Shown here piece by piece: positions 1 to 7,456 of a stretch of DNA of 64,000 bases (position 1 is its first letter; every line of letters starts with the position of its first letter). The notes beneath the pieces are model-generated. The model saw only the letters and a program-made list of their open reading frames with translations. It was not told where the DNA came from and searched no databases. The stretch is taken from the NCBI GenBank assembly GCA_016718405.1, contig JADKDJ010000003.1:124001-188000 (forward strand), written 5' to 3'. Origin of the DNA: Candidatus Rhodoferax odensensis (GTDB taxonomy: Bacteria > Pseudomonadota > Gammaproteobacteria > Burkholderiales > Burkholderiaceae_C). The position numbers and the translations under genes are program-made.

Positions 1-154
1 GCCCACGCGCATTGCACGGCATGCTGCCTCGGCGCGCTCCACGACCAGCCAAGCCCCAGCGCACCCTGGCCACGCGACAGGACCGCCATCATTCGCCACA
101 TGCTGCCAAGTGAGCCGGAAACCGGCCACGCGTATGCCCCACATCGGCACTGAC

Positions 155-1174
155 ATGACCCGCACCGCCCCACTCTCCACCCCACTTCCCGCGGCCCCGG
201 CCCAACTTATCGACGCCAGCGGCGTCGTCCAGACTGGCCGCTTTGAGGGCACCACCGGCGACATCGATTGGGCACACCTGCGTGGCCCAATGGCGCGCGG
301 CGCATGGTGGCGGCACTTTCACCACAAGCGCTGGTTCTACGTCGCGCTGGCTACCGACGAAGTCTTTTGCGCAGTGGCCACGGTTGACCTCGGTTGGACC
401 AGCGCGGCCTTTGGCTACGTGTTTGACCACCAGCAGGCGAAGGTGACAGCGGCATTCTCACAGGACGGCATACCAGGATTCGGGGCCGCGATGGCAGACC
501 GCTGCGCCACCGGCGCCGCACACCGCTTTCACTTCGGTGGCTTGCACATCGAGTGCCGCCACGTCGCCGCCAGCCAGTGTTACCAACTGCACGTGCGCAG
601 TCGGCCAATGCAGATCGACGCCGAGTTTGACGCTGCCGGGCCAATGTTGCTGGCAGTCGGCGCGGTCGCGGGCGGCTCAATGCACGCGACGCAAAAGTCA
701 TCGGCGCGCGCGCTGCGGGGCGAACTGCGCCTGGCTGCAAGCCGCCATGCACTGGACGGTGGCGTGGCCAGCTTCGATTACTCCAACGGCCTGTTGGCGC
801 GCGACACCGCCTGGCGCTGGGCCAGTGCCCACAGCTCTGACATAGGCTTCAACCTTCAGGCCGGCTACTTTGGTGCGCATGAGAACGCGCTGTGGCTCGA
901 CGGCCACCTGATTGCGCTGGGTGCGGCCGAGTTCGGGTTCGATCCCGACAACCCGATGGCGATGTGGCGGGTTCGCACCGACGATGGTTTGCTCGATCTC
1001 TCGTTCCAGCCACGGGGCATGCGCCGCGTGGACAAGAACCAGCTGATTGCCGCCAACCGCTACGTGCAACCCATCGGTGTGTTCAACGGCTGGGTCAAGG
1101 CGAGCGCCGACGCCACGCCGCGACCGGTGCAAAACCTGATCGGCGTGACCGAAGACCACCAGTCTCGCTGGTAA
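155..1174 (+). CDS. DUF2804 family protein
   Basis: About 339 residues, recognised as DUF2804 by the early pattern of aromatic-rich blocks (RHFHHKRWFYVALAT) and the late block ending in YVQPIGVFNGWV. The function of the family is not known. No signal peptide or membrane segment is visible, so it is probably cytoplasmic. An in-frame GTG at 110 and ATGs at 134 and 155 are possible starts; I chose 155 because the residues before it look unlike family N-termini. Nothing upstream (1-154) looks like a gene. It is followed on the same strand by a putative DNA-binding protein after 55 bases. Confidence 0.75.
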   Translation: MTRTAPLSTPLPAAPAQLIDASGVVQTGRFEGTTGDIDWAHLRGPMARGAWWRHFHHKRWFYVALATDEVFCAVATVDLGWTSAAFGYVFDHQQAKVTAAFSQDGIPGFGAAMADRCATGAAHRFHFGGLHIECRHVAASQCYQLHVRSRPMQIDAEFDAAGPMLLAVGAVAGGSMHATQKSSARALRGELRLAASRHALDGGVASFDYSNGLLARDTAWRWASAHSSDIGFNLQAGYFGAHENALWLDGHLIALGAAEFGFDPDNPMAMWRVRTDDGLLDLSFQPRGMRRVDKNQLIAANRYVQPIGVFNGWVKASADATPRPVQNLIGVTEDHQSRW

Positions 1175-1229
1175 GGGTGGGGCAGCGGGAGTCAAATCAT
1201 GCAGCTCAAGGCAGGTTTATCATCTGCAT

Positions 1230-1820
1230 ATGAACCGCGCGCCCGATCTGGCGCAGATTCGCTTCGACAACGCCCTGGCCTTGTTCGACGAATTTGTGCG
1301 CAACACCATCAAACACCCGGACGCAGCAACCCTGCGTGGCCTTGAGGGGCGATTTGCCGAACGGGTGCAAATCCAGCCCAGCTACTGGAGCCAGATCAAG
1401 AGTCGCTCGCGCCAGATCGGCGAACGCCTGGCGCGCCAGTTCGAACAGCTGTGCCACAAACCCAACGGCTGGATGGACCAGGACCATGGCGCCCCGGTCA
1501 ACCCGCCCCGCGCCAGCGCCACGGTCGACGCCCCGAGTGACAGCCACGCCCCGCGCGACGATGACGAGCGCTTCATCATCGGCCTGGTGCTGACCTATTA
1601 CCGGCGTCACCCCCAGCGTGCTCGCGCGCGCCTGCTTGATCTGCTGGGCGAGGTGCTGACGCCATCGACCGGTCAACCCGCAGCGGCGGCTTCGGCACCC
1701 ACGCCCGGCAAGCCCCTCCCCAAGACCGATGCCGCCAAAAGCCCGCCCGCAGCGACCGACGCCCATGCCCTGTGGCTGCGTTCACAGGCTGGTGTGGCAC
1801 CGCTGCGACAGAAGAAATAG
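1230..1820 (+). CDS. Putative HTH-type DNA-binding protein, function unknown
   Basis: 196 residues. Residues 1-75 have an all-helical look and end in a block (LARQFEQLCHKPNGWMDQD) that resembles the N-terminal XRE/phage-repressor-like domain of many betaproteobacterial regulators (ARxIExxxGKPxGWMD). The middle is Pro/Ala-rich and disordered-looking (residues 88-110 and 145-180); a helical stretch around 110-140 contains RFIIGLVLTYYRRHPQRARARLLDLL. No enzymatic motif is seen. DNA binding is an inference from the N-terminal pattern only. An AT-rich stem-loop follows the stop codon. Confidence 0.5.
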   Translation: MNRAPDLAQIRFDNALALFDEFVRNTIKHPDAATLRGLEGRFAERVQIQPSYWSQIKSRSRQIGERLARQFEQLCHKPNGWMDQDHGAPVNPPRASATVDAPSDSHAPRDDDERFIIGLVLTYYRRHPQRARARLLDLLGEVLTPSTGQPAAAASAPTPGKPLPKTDAAKSPPAATDAHALWLRSQAGVAPLRQKK

Positions 1821-1847
1821 ATCGCTGTCTATTGGGATAAATTCTAT

Positions 1848-1883
1848 TTGCTCAAGATAATCAATCGTTTATCATTTGAGCAA
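1848..1883 (+). terminator. AT-rich inverted repeat, candidate terminator or operator
   Basis: TTGCTCAA (1848-1855) is matched by TTGAGCAA (1876-1883), with further partial pairing (ATAA/TTAT) inside, 28 bases after the preceding stop codon and followed by GTTTGT. It is markedly AT-rich against its surroundings. It could end the upstream transcript or be an operator. Confidence 0.4.
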
Positions 1884-2175
1884 GTTTGTAGTCATCGCCG
1901 CCTCCGGGCCAAGCTGACTACATGTCCGATCAACCCTTAAGTCTGCTTTGCCATGGTCTGCCACACGTTTGAACTCCTCGCACTGGGCGCACCTCGCCCG
2001 ATGCCTGCGGCGTTCTGTGGCATTGCCGCCCAAATCGACTTGATCAACCGTTCTGCCCCGCCCGGGCTTGCGTGAGCTGAATACCCTCATCAGATCGTAT
2101 TCACAACGGCCCGGGTGCTTTGCAGCCCCGGGCCGTTTGTTTTGCTGCCGTTTGTTTTCCTTCAAGGAGAGTGTC
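1884..2175 (+). other. Gap without recognised gene; leader of a tiny ORF
   Basis: No convincing coding region. The last 70 bases contain a perfect 11-bp GC hairpin and a 15-bp tandem duplication (GCCGTTTGTTTT at 2133-2144 and 2148-2159) just ahead of a strong ribosome binding site. A short non-coding RNA or attenuator leader is possible but unproven. Confidence 0.4.
2106..2138 (+). terminator. Rho-independent terminator-like hairpin
   Basis: AACGGCCCGGG (2106-2116) pairs perfectly with CCCGGGCCGTT (2128-2138) around an 11-base loop and is followed by TGTTTTG. It lies 37 bases before the start of a 43-codon ORF with a strong Shine-Dalgarno sequence, so it either ends an unseen upstream RNA or attenuates the small ORF. 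Confidence 0.55.
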
Positions 2176-2307
2176 ATGAAAGATGTTGTTTTGAGTTCCC
2201 CCGCCATGCACCCCTTTTCGCCGGTGCTAACCCCCCGCCAGAACGTGTCAGCGCCAGGGCTGCGTTCGCGTCGCAACGCGATCCTCGCTAGGCCCCCCAG
2301 TCCGTAG
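2176..2307 (+). CDS. Small ORF, 43 residues, unknown
   Basis: Not recognised. The case for a gene is the strong ribosome binding site AAGGAGAG six bases before ATG, placed right after a terminator-like hairpin. The product is short, polar and Pro/Ser/Arg-rich (several S-P and P-x-P pairs), with no signal peptide or membrane segment. Another short ORF with an almost identical leader (AAGGAGAG-N5-ATG) starts 55 bases downstream, so the two may be a unit. A regulatory leader peptide is an alternative. Confidence 0.4.
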   Translation: MKDVVLSSPAMHPFSPVLTPRQNVSAPGLRSRRNAILARPPSP

Positions 2308-2362
2308 TTCAAAAAGCTCCGCCAGCGCTGTTCCGACGCATGGCGGTCAAGGAGAGATCATC

Positions 2363-2626
2363 ATGATAGGAAGTTTGCCCACATCCGTCGTGCCGCTGTA
2401 TGCCCCGCACGGCACCCCCGGTCGACGTCTGCTGGCCGCCATACTGCGCGCCGCCAGCCGCGCGTTGGCCCGCCTCGCGCACCAGGTCGCCGTCACCGAG
2501 CGTCGCAGCAGCCCCTACGTCAGCGGCTCGGTGATCGAGTTCTACGCAGAGGCTGGAGCGCCCGAAGGTGCGCTGTACGTTGATGGCCAACTGGTTGGCC
2601 ATCTGAGCGGCGTCACACGCCTGTAG
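2363..2626 (+). CDS. Small hypothetical protein, 87 residues
   Basis: Not recognised. A strong ribosome binding site (AAGGAGAG) precedes the ATG. Residues 20-45 form an Ala/Arg/Leu-rich amphipathic helix (LLAAILRAASRALARLAHQ); residues 52-85 look like a small beta-rich segment (VIEFYAEAG...GALYVDGQLVGHL). It follows a 43-residue ORF with the same leader. Codon use matches the GC-rich neighbours. No function can be given. Confidence 0.5.
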   Translation: MIGSLPTSVVPLYAPHGTPGRRLLAAILRAASRALARLAHQVAVTERRSSPYVSGSVIEFYAEAGAPEGALYVDGQLVGHLSGVTRL

Positions 2627-2933
2627 CACTGTGACTGCGTGCACCGCCGCGCTTCGGCCTGAGGGCCGGGGCGCGGCGAGTGCCCAGGCGCCGCGTCCAA
2701 GGCGCGTTTCACCGCCGGGCCGCCCCAAGGTGCTCTGAACCGCTTGGTGGTCAGCCCCGCCAGGGAAACAGCCCCCTCGGGGCTGAGCACTGCGGCTCTC
2801 GCCCTGCCTGCGCAGGGCGGGACAATGCGAAGAGCCGTTGCCTCTGGCATCGGCCCGTACAGCGCAACACTTGCGTCGTCGGCTCCCGCCGATGCCGGGG
2901 CAGTGGCAAGCGTGGGGGCCTTAAGATAGGCCC
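2627..2933 (+). repeat. Intergenic GC-rich repeat remnants
   Basis: No gene seen. The stretch holds blocks typical of intergenic sequence in Comamonadaceae (for example GCCGGGCCGCCCCAAGG near 2712 and CAGCCCCCTCGGGGCTGAGC near 2769, the latter partly self-complementary). Similar text recurs near 16480-16575 and inside the DTW-domain gene at 44013-44127. Confidence 0.45.
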
Positions 2934-3776
2934 ATGAGCACGCCATCCCGATTCTGGGCCGATTGGAGCACCCAAGACTTCAGCCAACTGCGTTCCCTTG
3001 GCGGCGCGGCCAGCATGATCGCAGTGCTCCCGGTGGCGGCCACCGAACAACATGGCCCACATTTGCCGCTGTGCGTGGATACAGCGCTGGTTGATGGCAT
3101 TGTTGCCGCGTCACTGGCGCACTTGCCGGTCGCGCTGCCGGTGCTGTTCCTGCCGACGCAGGCGGTCGGCCTGAGCCCGGAGCACGCGCGCTTTGCAGGC
3201 ACCCTCACCCTCAAGATTGACACCGTCATCCGCCTGTGGACCGACATCGGCGAGTCAGTCGCCGCAGCGGGGATCAAGAAGCTGGTCTTGTTCAACGCCC
3301 ACGGCGGACAGGTCAGCGTGCTCGACATCGTGGCACGTGACTTGCGCGCCCGACTGGGCATGCTGGTCTATGGCGTGAGCTGGTTCAACCTGCCCTTGAC
3401 CGACGAAAAGGGCGTGGACGCCAACCAGCTTTTCAGCGTTGATGAGCACCGCTTTGGCATCCATGCCGGCGACATCGAAACTTCCATGATGCTGGCGCTC
3501 AAGCCCGATCTGGTTGACATGACGCGGGCCGCCAATTTCCCCTCCAGCTCGCAGACCAGGACGCAAACTTTCCCGATTCTGGGCAACGGCAAGAGCGCCA
3601 AGCTGGGTTGGCAGATGCAGGACTACAACCCGGCCGGCGCGGTCGGCAACGCCGCCGCTGCCAGCGCCGAAAAGGGTCATCAGGTGGTGGTCGCCAGCGC
3701 ACGCAGCCTGGCCCAATTGCTGGTCGAGATCGACCGCTTGCCGGCCGACACGCTCAACCACAGCCAACCCCGCTGA
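2934..3776 (+). CDS. Creatininase-family amidohydrolase
   Basis: 280 residues, the usual length of the creatininase (creatinine amidohydrolase) superfamily. Metal-binding pattern is visible: E38 and H40 in TEQHGPHLP, D49 in VDT, then FNAHGGQ and the late HAGDIETSMML with its conserved Glu. Members hydrolyse cyclic or linear amides with one or two divalent metals; several act in cofactor biosynthesis or nitrogen salvage rather than on creatinine, so the substrate here is open. HGGQ replaces the more usual HGGN. It stands alone on the plus strand between small ORFs and an aminopeptidase. Confidence 0.85.
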   Translation: MSTPSRFWADWSTQDFSQLRSLGGAASMIAVLPVAATEQHGPHLPLCVDTALVDGIVAASLAHLPVALPVLFLPTQAVGLSPEHARFAGTLTLKIDTVIRLWTDIGESVAAAGIKKLVLFNAHGGQVSVLDIVARDLRARLGMLVYGVSWFNLPLTDEKGVDANQLFSVDEHRFGIHAGDIETSMMLALKPDLVDMTRAANFPSSSQTRTQTFPILGNGKSAKLGWQMQDYNPAGAVGNAAAASAEKGHQVVVASARSLAQLLVEIDRLPADTLNHSQPR

Positions 3777-3929
3777 ACCGCGTCGGCCACCCCGGCAGGA
3801 ACCCCTGGGCGCGCCTACAATCGCCGCTTCGCGCCGCAACCTGGCGCTACCGACCTTCCGACAGCCAAGCTCCGACGATCAGTTGGGCAAAGCGCTGGAG
3901 GTCTGTCCCACAACCCATCAGGAACCGCG

Positions 3930-5732
3930 ATGACCACCACCAGCTCTGTCTTTGCCCAACGAATCGCCCGCGCCCAGGCCACCCTGAGCGAACTCGGCCT
4001 GGCTGCCTGCCTGGTGCCGTCGAGTGACCCTCACTTGTCGGAGTACCTTCCTGAGCGCTGGCAAGGTCGGCAGTGGCTATCGGGCTTCACCGGTTCTATG
4101 GGCACGCTGGTTGTCACGCGCTCGCGGGCGGCCCTGTTCGCCGACAGCCGTTACTGGACGCAGGCCGAGACCGAACTCACCGGCAGCGGCATCGAATTGC
4201 TCAAGATCGACACGGGTGCCTCCACACAGCATATCGATTGGCTGGCACAGCACGTAGGCACCGGACAGAGCGTCGGCGTCGATGGCATGGCACTGAGCCT
4301 GAGCGCCGCCCAGCTTTTGCGTCAAGCCCTGACCAAGGTCGGCGCCACACTGCGCACCGATGTCGATGTGCTGGCTCACATCTGGCCCGATCGCGCAGGC
4401 CTGCCAGATCAGCCGGTGTACGAGCACCAGGCTCCCCACGCCTGCACCCCACGGCAAGCCAAGCTGGCGCGCGTACGCGCCGCCATGGCTGACCAAGGTG
4501 CCACGCACCACTTCGTCTCGACGGTGGACGACATCGCCTGGCTGTTCAACCTGCGCGGTGCCGATGTCCCCTACAACCCGGTGTTTCTGGCGCACGCCTT
4601 GATCACCGCCGACCAGGCCACCTTGTTCGTGGCCGACGGCAAGGTTCCCACCGAGCTGACAGTGCGCCTGCAGGCCGATGGCGTGCGGGTGCGGCCCTAT
4701 ACCCAGGCCAGCGAGGCGCTGGCGGCACTTGATGCAGGCGCCGTCTTGCTGCTCGACCCCAAGCGCGTGACGCTGGGCCTGCGTGAGAGCGTGCCGGCAA
4801 CGGTGAAGGTGATCGAGGCGATCAACCCGAGCGTGCTGCAAAAGAGCCGCAAGACCGCCGCCGAAGCCGTGCATGTGCGCGAGGCAATGGCGCAAGACGG
4901 TGCCGCCATGTGCGAGTTCTATGCCTGGTTCGAGGCCGCGCTGGGGCGCGAACGCATTACCGAGCTGACCATCGACGAGCAACTCTCGGCGGCGCGGGCG
5001 CGTCGGCCCGGCTTCGTGGGACTGAGCTTCAACACCATCGCCGGCTTCAATGCCAACGGTGCCATGCCGCACTACCGCGCCACGCCCGAGAGCCATGCGG
5101 TCATCGAAGGCGATGGCCTGCTGCTGATTGATTCGGGCGGCCAATACCTCGGCGGCACCACCGACATCACCCGGGTGTGGCCGATTGGCACGCCCAGCGC
5201 CGACCAGAAACGTGACTACACGCTGGTGCTCAAAGGCACGCTGGCCTTGTCGCGCACGCGTTTTCCGCTGGGCACACTGTCACCCATGCTCGACGCGATC
5301 GCGCGCCAGCCGCTGTGGGAGCAGGGTATCGACTATGGGCACGGCACCGGCCATGGCGTGGGCTATTTCCTGGCGGTGCATGAAGCGCCACAAAGCATCT
5401 CCAAGGCCATCCCGGATGCCAACATGGCGATGCATCCCGGCATGATCACCTCCATCGAGCCTGGCCTGTACCGTCCCGGCAAATGGGGCGTGCGCATTGA
5501 GAATCTGGTCCTCAACGTGATGGCTGCATCGAATGAACCCTTCGGCGAGTTCCTTGATTTCGAGACCCTGACCCTGTGCCCGATCGACACCCGCTGCATC
5601 GACAGGACCCTGTTGCGCGCTGACGAGATCAACTGGCTCAACCAGTACCACGCCACGGTGCGTACACGCCTGTCGCCGCTGGTGACCGGCCCCGCGCTGG
5701 CCTGGCTGACGCAGCGCACCGAGCCCATCTGA
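3930..5732 (+). CDS. pepP: Xaa-Pro aminopeptidase (M24B, three-domain type)
   Basis: 600 residues, the length of the three-domain aminopeptidase P1 type: two creatinase-like N-terminal domains (about 1-310) and a C-terminal pita-bread catalytic domain (about 315-560). The catalytic part shows LLIDSGGQY and TTDITRVWP (metal Asp pair), YGHGTGHGVGYFLAVHE (metal and substrate His) and SIEPGLYRPGKWGVRIENL (two metal Glu). The enzyme cleaves N-terminal residues that precede proline, in the cytoplasm. It ends 27 bases from the convergent nosX gene. No terminator is evident between them. Confidence 0.9.
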   Translation: MTTTSSVFAQRIARAQATLSELGLAACLVPSSDPHLSEYLPERWQGRQWLSGFTGSMGTLVVTRSRAALFADSRYWTQAETELTGSGIELLKIDTGASTQHIDWLAQHVGTGQSVGVDGMALSLSAAQLLRQALTKVGATLRTDVDVLAHIWPDRAGLPDQPVYEHQAPHACTPRQAKLARVRAAMADQGATHHFVSTVDDIAWLFNLRGADVPYNPVFLAHALITADQATLFVADGKVPTELTVRLQADGVRVRPYTQASEALAALDAGAVLLLDPKRVTLGLRESVPATVKVIEAINPSVLQKSRKTAAEAVHVREAMAQDGAAMCEFYAWFEAALGRERITELTIDEQLSAARARRPGFVGLSFNTIAGFNANGAMPHYRATPESHAVIEGDGLLLIDSGGQYLGGTTDITRVWPIGTPSADQKRDYTLVLKGTLALSRTRFPLGTLSPMLDAIARQPLWEQGIDYGHGTGHGVGYFLAVHEAPQSISKAIPDANMAMHPGMITSIEPGLYRPGKWGVRIENLVLNVMAASNEPFGEFLDFETLTLCPIDTRCIDRTLLRADEINWLNQYHATVRTRLSPLVTGPALAWLTQRTEPI

Positions 5733-5758
5733 GCCATTGCGGGACAGGACCTGGACAA

Positions 5759-6796
5759 TCAGGCCGCGCTGCGCTGCAGGCGTCGTGCCATGCCGGGCGA
5801 CAGCCACAAGCTGTTGTCGGCATCCACAATCAAAGCATCCACGCCAGGGGTGCGCGCCAGCCGCTCACGCCCGGCTTGGGCGCCCGCCACCATGATGGCC
5901 GTACCCAGGCCATTGATGGCGTCCAACTGCTCGCCAATCAGGGCCACGCCATGCGGGCCCCGCGTGGGGTAGCCCGTCTTGGGGTCCAGCACGTGGTGCA
6001 GGCGTTTGCCCTGGTGCATCACAAAACGTTCGTAGTCGCCCGAGGCCGCAACGAAACCTCGCTGTAGCGACACCGATCCGAGCAAGCGCTCGGGCTGACG
6101 CGGGTCACGCAGACCGACGCGCCAGGCGCGACCATCAAGCTGCCCCATCACCAGCACATCGCCGCCGCCGTTGATCATCGCGTTGGCCACACCATAGTGC
6201 TGCAGTTGCTGCATGCCTGCCTGCAAAATGGGCAACTTGGCAATGCCACCCAGATCCAGACGCATGCCACGTTGCGTGAGGTAGGCCGTGCCCGCACGTT
6301 CATCCAGCACCAGGGCACGAAAATCGACCAACTTGATTTGCGCGGCCACCTGCTCAGAGGTCGCAATGGAGGGTTGAGCGGGATCGAAACGCCAGTTTCT
6401 GAGGGCCCCAACTGTCGCATCAAAGCCGCCGTTACTGGACAACGCAGCGGCCCGGGCCATTTGAAGCACCTGCATCAACTCGGGTGGCACGCTAACGGCC
6501 TGCAAACCCGCCGACAGGTTGATGGCATTGAGCACGCTAGTGCTGCGATAGCGGCTCATCATGTTGACCAGTCGAGTCATCTCGGCGTACGCGGCGTCGC
6601 CGGCCCGTCTCAGAACCGCTTCATCGGGGCCTTGCAGCGTCAGGTCGACACGGGTGCCCATCAGCGCGCGCGCGGCTTGATGCACGCCCGTACCGGAGTG
6701 CACCGTCGGCACCACCAAACCGAAAACCATCCATGGCAAGGCCAAACTCAGCCGGCGCCGACTGAGTTGCGCAGTACTGAGGGTTTGTCTGGCCAT
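5759..6796 (-). CDS. nosX: NosX-like FAD:protein FMN transferase (ApbE family)
   Basis: 345 residues. ApbE-family features: MGTRVDLTL early, FDATVGALRNWRFDP, LDLGGIAK, INGGGDVLVMG, and HHVLDPKTGYP near the end. ApbE enzymes attach FMN to a Thr of an S/T-G-A-x-T motif; NosX does this for NosR, and nosR with SGATVT lies in this cluster. The N-terminus has a Ser-Arg-Arg-Arg and a hydrophobic stretch (residues 12-31), so export to the periplasm is likely. The usual DLGGIAKGYAVD motif reads DLGGIAKLPILQ here, and the late DALSTA motif reads LDAINGLGTA. It lies 17 bases downstream of the cytochrome gene on the same strand. Confidence 0.8.
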   Translation of the reverse strand: MARQTLSTAQLSRRRLSLALPWMVFGLVVPTVHSGTGVHQAARALMGTRVDLTLQGPDEAVLRRAGDAAYAEMTRLVNMMSRYRSTSVLNAINLSAGLQAVSVPPELMQVLQMARAAALSSNGGFDATVGALRNWRFDPAQPSIATSEQVAAQIKLVDFRALVLDERAGTAYLTQRGMRLDLGGIAKLPILQAGMQQLQHYGVANAMINGGGDVLVMGQLDGRAWRVGLRDPRQPERLLGSVSLQRGFVAASGDYERFVMHQGKRLHHVLDPKTGYPTRGPHGVALIGEQLDAINGLGTAIMVAGAQAGRERLARTPGVDALIVDADNSLWLSPGMARRLQRSAA

Positions 6797-6813
6797 GCTG
6801 GCGCCCCAGCCGC

Positions 6814-7224
6814 TTAGCGCGACTGATCAACCATGTACGCGACGGCGGCCTTGACTTCGTCGTCGGTCAAGTTGGCAGCACCGCCCTTGGCGGGCATTTG
6901 ACCCTTGGCGCCGGTAAAGCCTTCGATCGCGTGCTTGTGCAGCAGATCATTGCCCTGCGCAATACGCGGCGCCCAGTCGGCCTTGTCACCGGGCTTGGGT
7001 GCGCCGGCCACACCTGCGGCATGACACAAGGCGCAAGTCTTGCCGAAAACCGACTTACCAACCGTGTTCTCGGCGACCGGCGCGGCGGCGGGTGCCGCAA
7101 CCGGGGCTGGTGCTGGTGCGGCTGTAGGCGCAGCAGCCGCTGCTGGGGCGGCAGGCTCTTGCTTGCCGCAAGCGCTGAGCAGGGCCACTGTCAGGGCGGA
7201 CAATATCCAGATGGGTTTATTCAT
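6814..7224 (-). CDS. c5-type cytochrome c lipoprotein
   Basis: 136 residues from the ATG at 7224 (an in-frame ATG further upstream is ignored because the lipoprotein signal starts here). Signal peptide with lipobox LLSAC gives a lipid-anchored Cys near residue 19, then an Ala/Pro-rich tether of about 40 residues, then a monohaem domain with CALCH and a distal Met in GQMPAKGG, as in cytochrome c5. It is probably a periplasmic electron carrier. It is divergent from nosZ and shares the FNR/Nnr-type box, so it may donate electrons to N2O reductase; this is inference. nosX follows 17 bases downstream. Confidence 0.8.
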   Translation of the reverse strand: MNKPIWILSALTVALLSACGKQEPAAPAAAAAPTAAPAPAPVAAPAAAPVAENTVGKSVFGKTCALCHAAGVAGAPKPGDKADWAPRIAQGNDLLHKHAIEGFTGAKGQMPAKGGAANLTDDEVKAAVAYMVDQSR

Positions 7225-7307
7225 TCTCTTGCTCCAAATATGAATCGCACAGCGAACCATCGCCGAAATCGAGTCCCCGATGTTCTCACAGGCGGACAAC
7301 AGCGGGA

Positions 7308-7350
7308 ACAATACCCCTAGGGTTTACACCTAATATTTGATCCATATCAA
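7308..7350. promoter_or_regulatory. FNR/Nnr-type box in the nosZ/cytochrome divergent promoter
   Basis: TTGAT-CCAT-ATCAA at 7337-7350 is a perfect match to the FNR/DNR/Nnr consensus (TTGAT-N4-ATCAA). It is centred 113 bases before the nosZ ATG and 119 from the cytochrome ATG. On the minus strand a TATTGT hexamer (7313-7308) sits where the -10 box of a class II FNR promoter would fall (box centred near -41.5). The plus-strand -10 is less clear. Control by anoxia or NO is therefore expected for both directions. Confidence 0.8.
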
Positions 7351-7456
7351 TGGCGCCCGTGGCCGCTTGGATCACCATTCGAAGCGGCAGAACGGTATGT
7401 ACAACCAAGCCCATGAGCTCCGAGACTGGAGCGGGCGATTTAATGAGGACTTCACT

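Noticed and set aside
2037..2048. TTGATCAA near 2040 as an FNR box
   Set aside because: It lacks the four-base spacer between half sites and no gene start is suitably placed.
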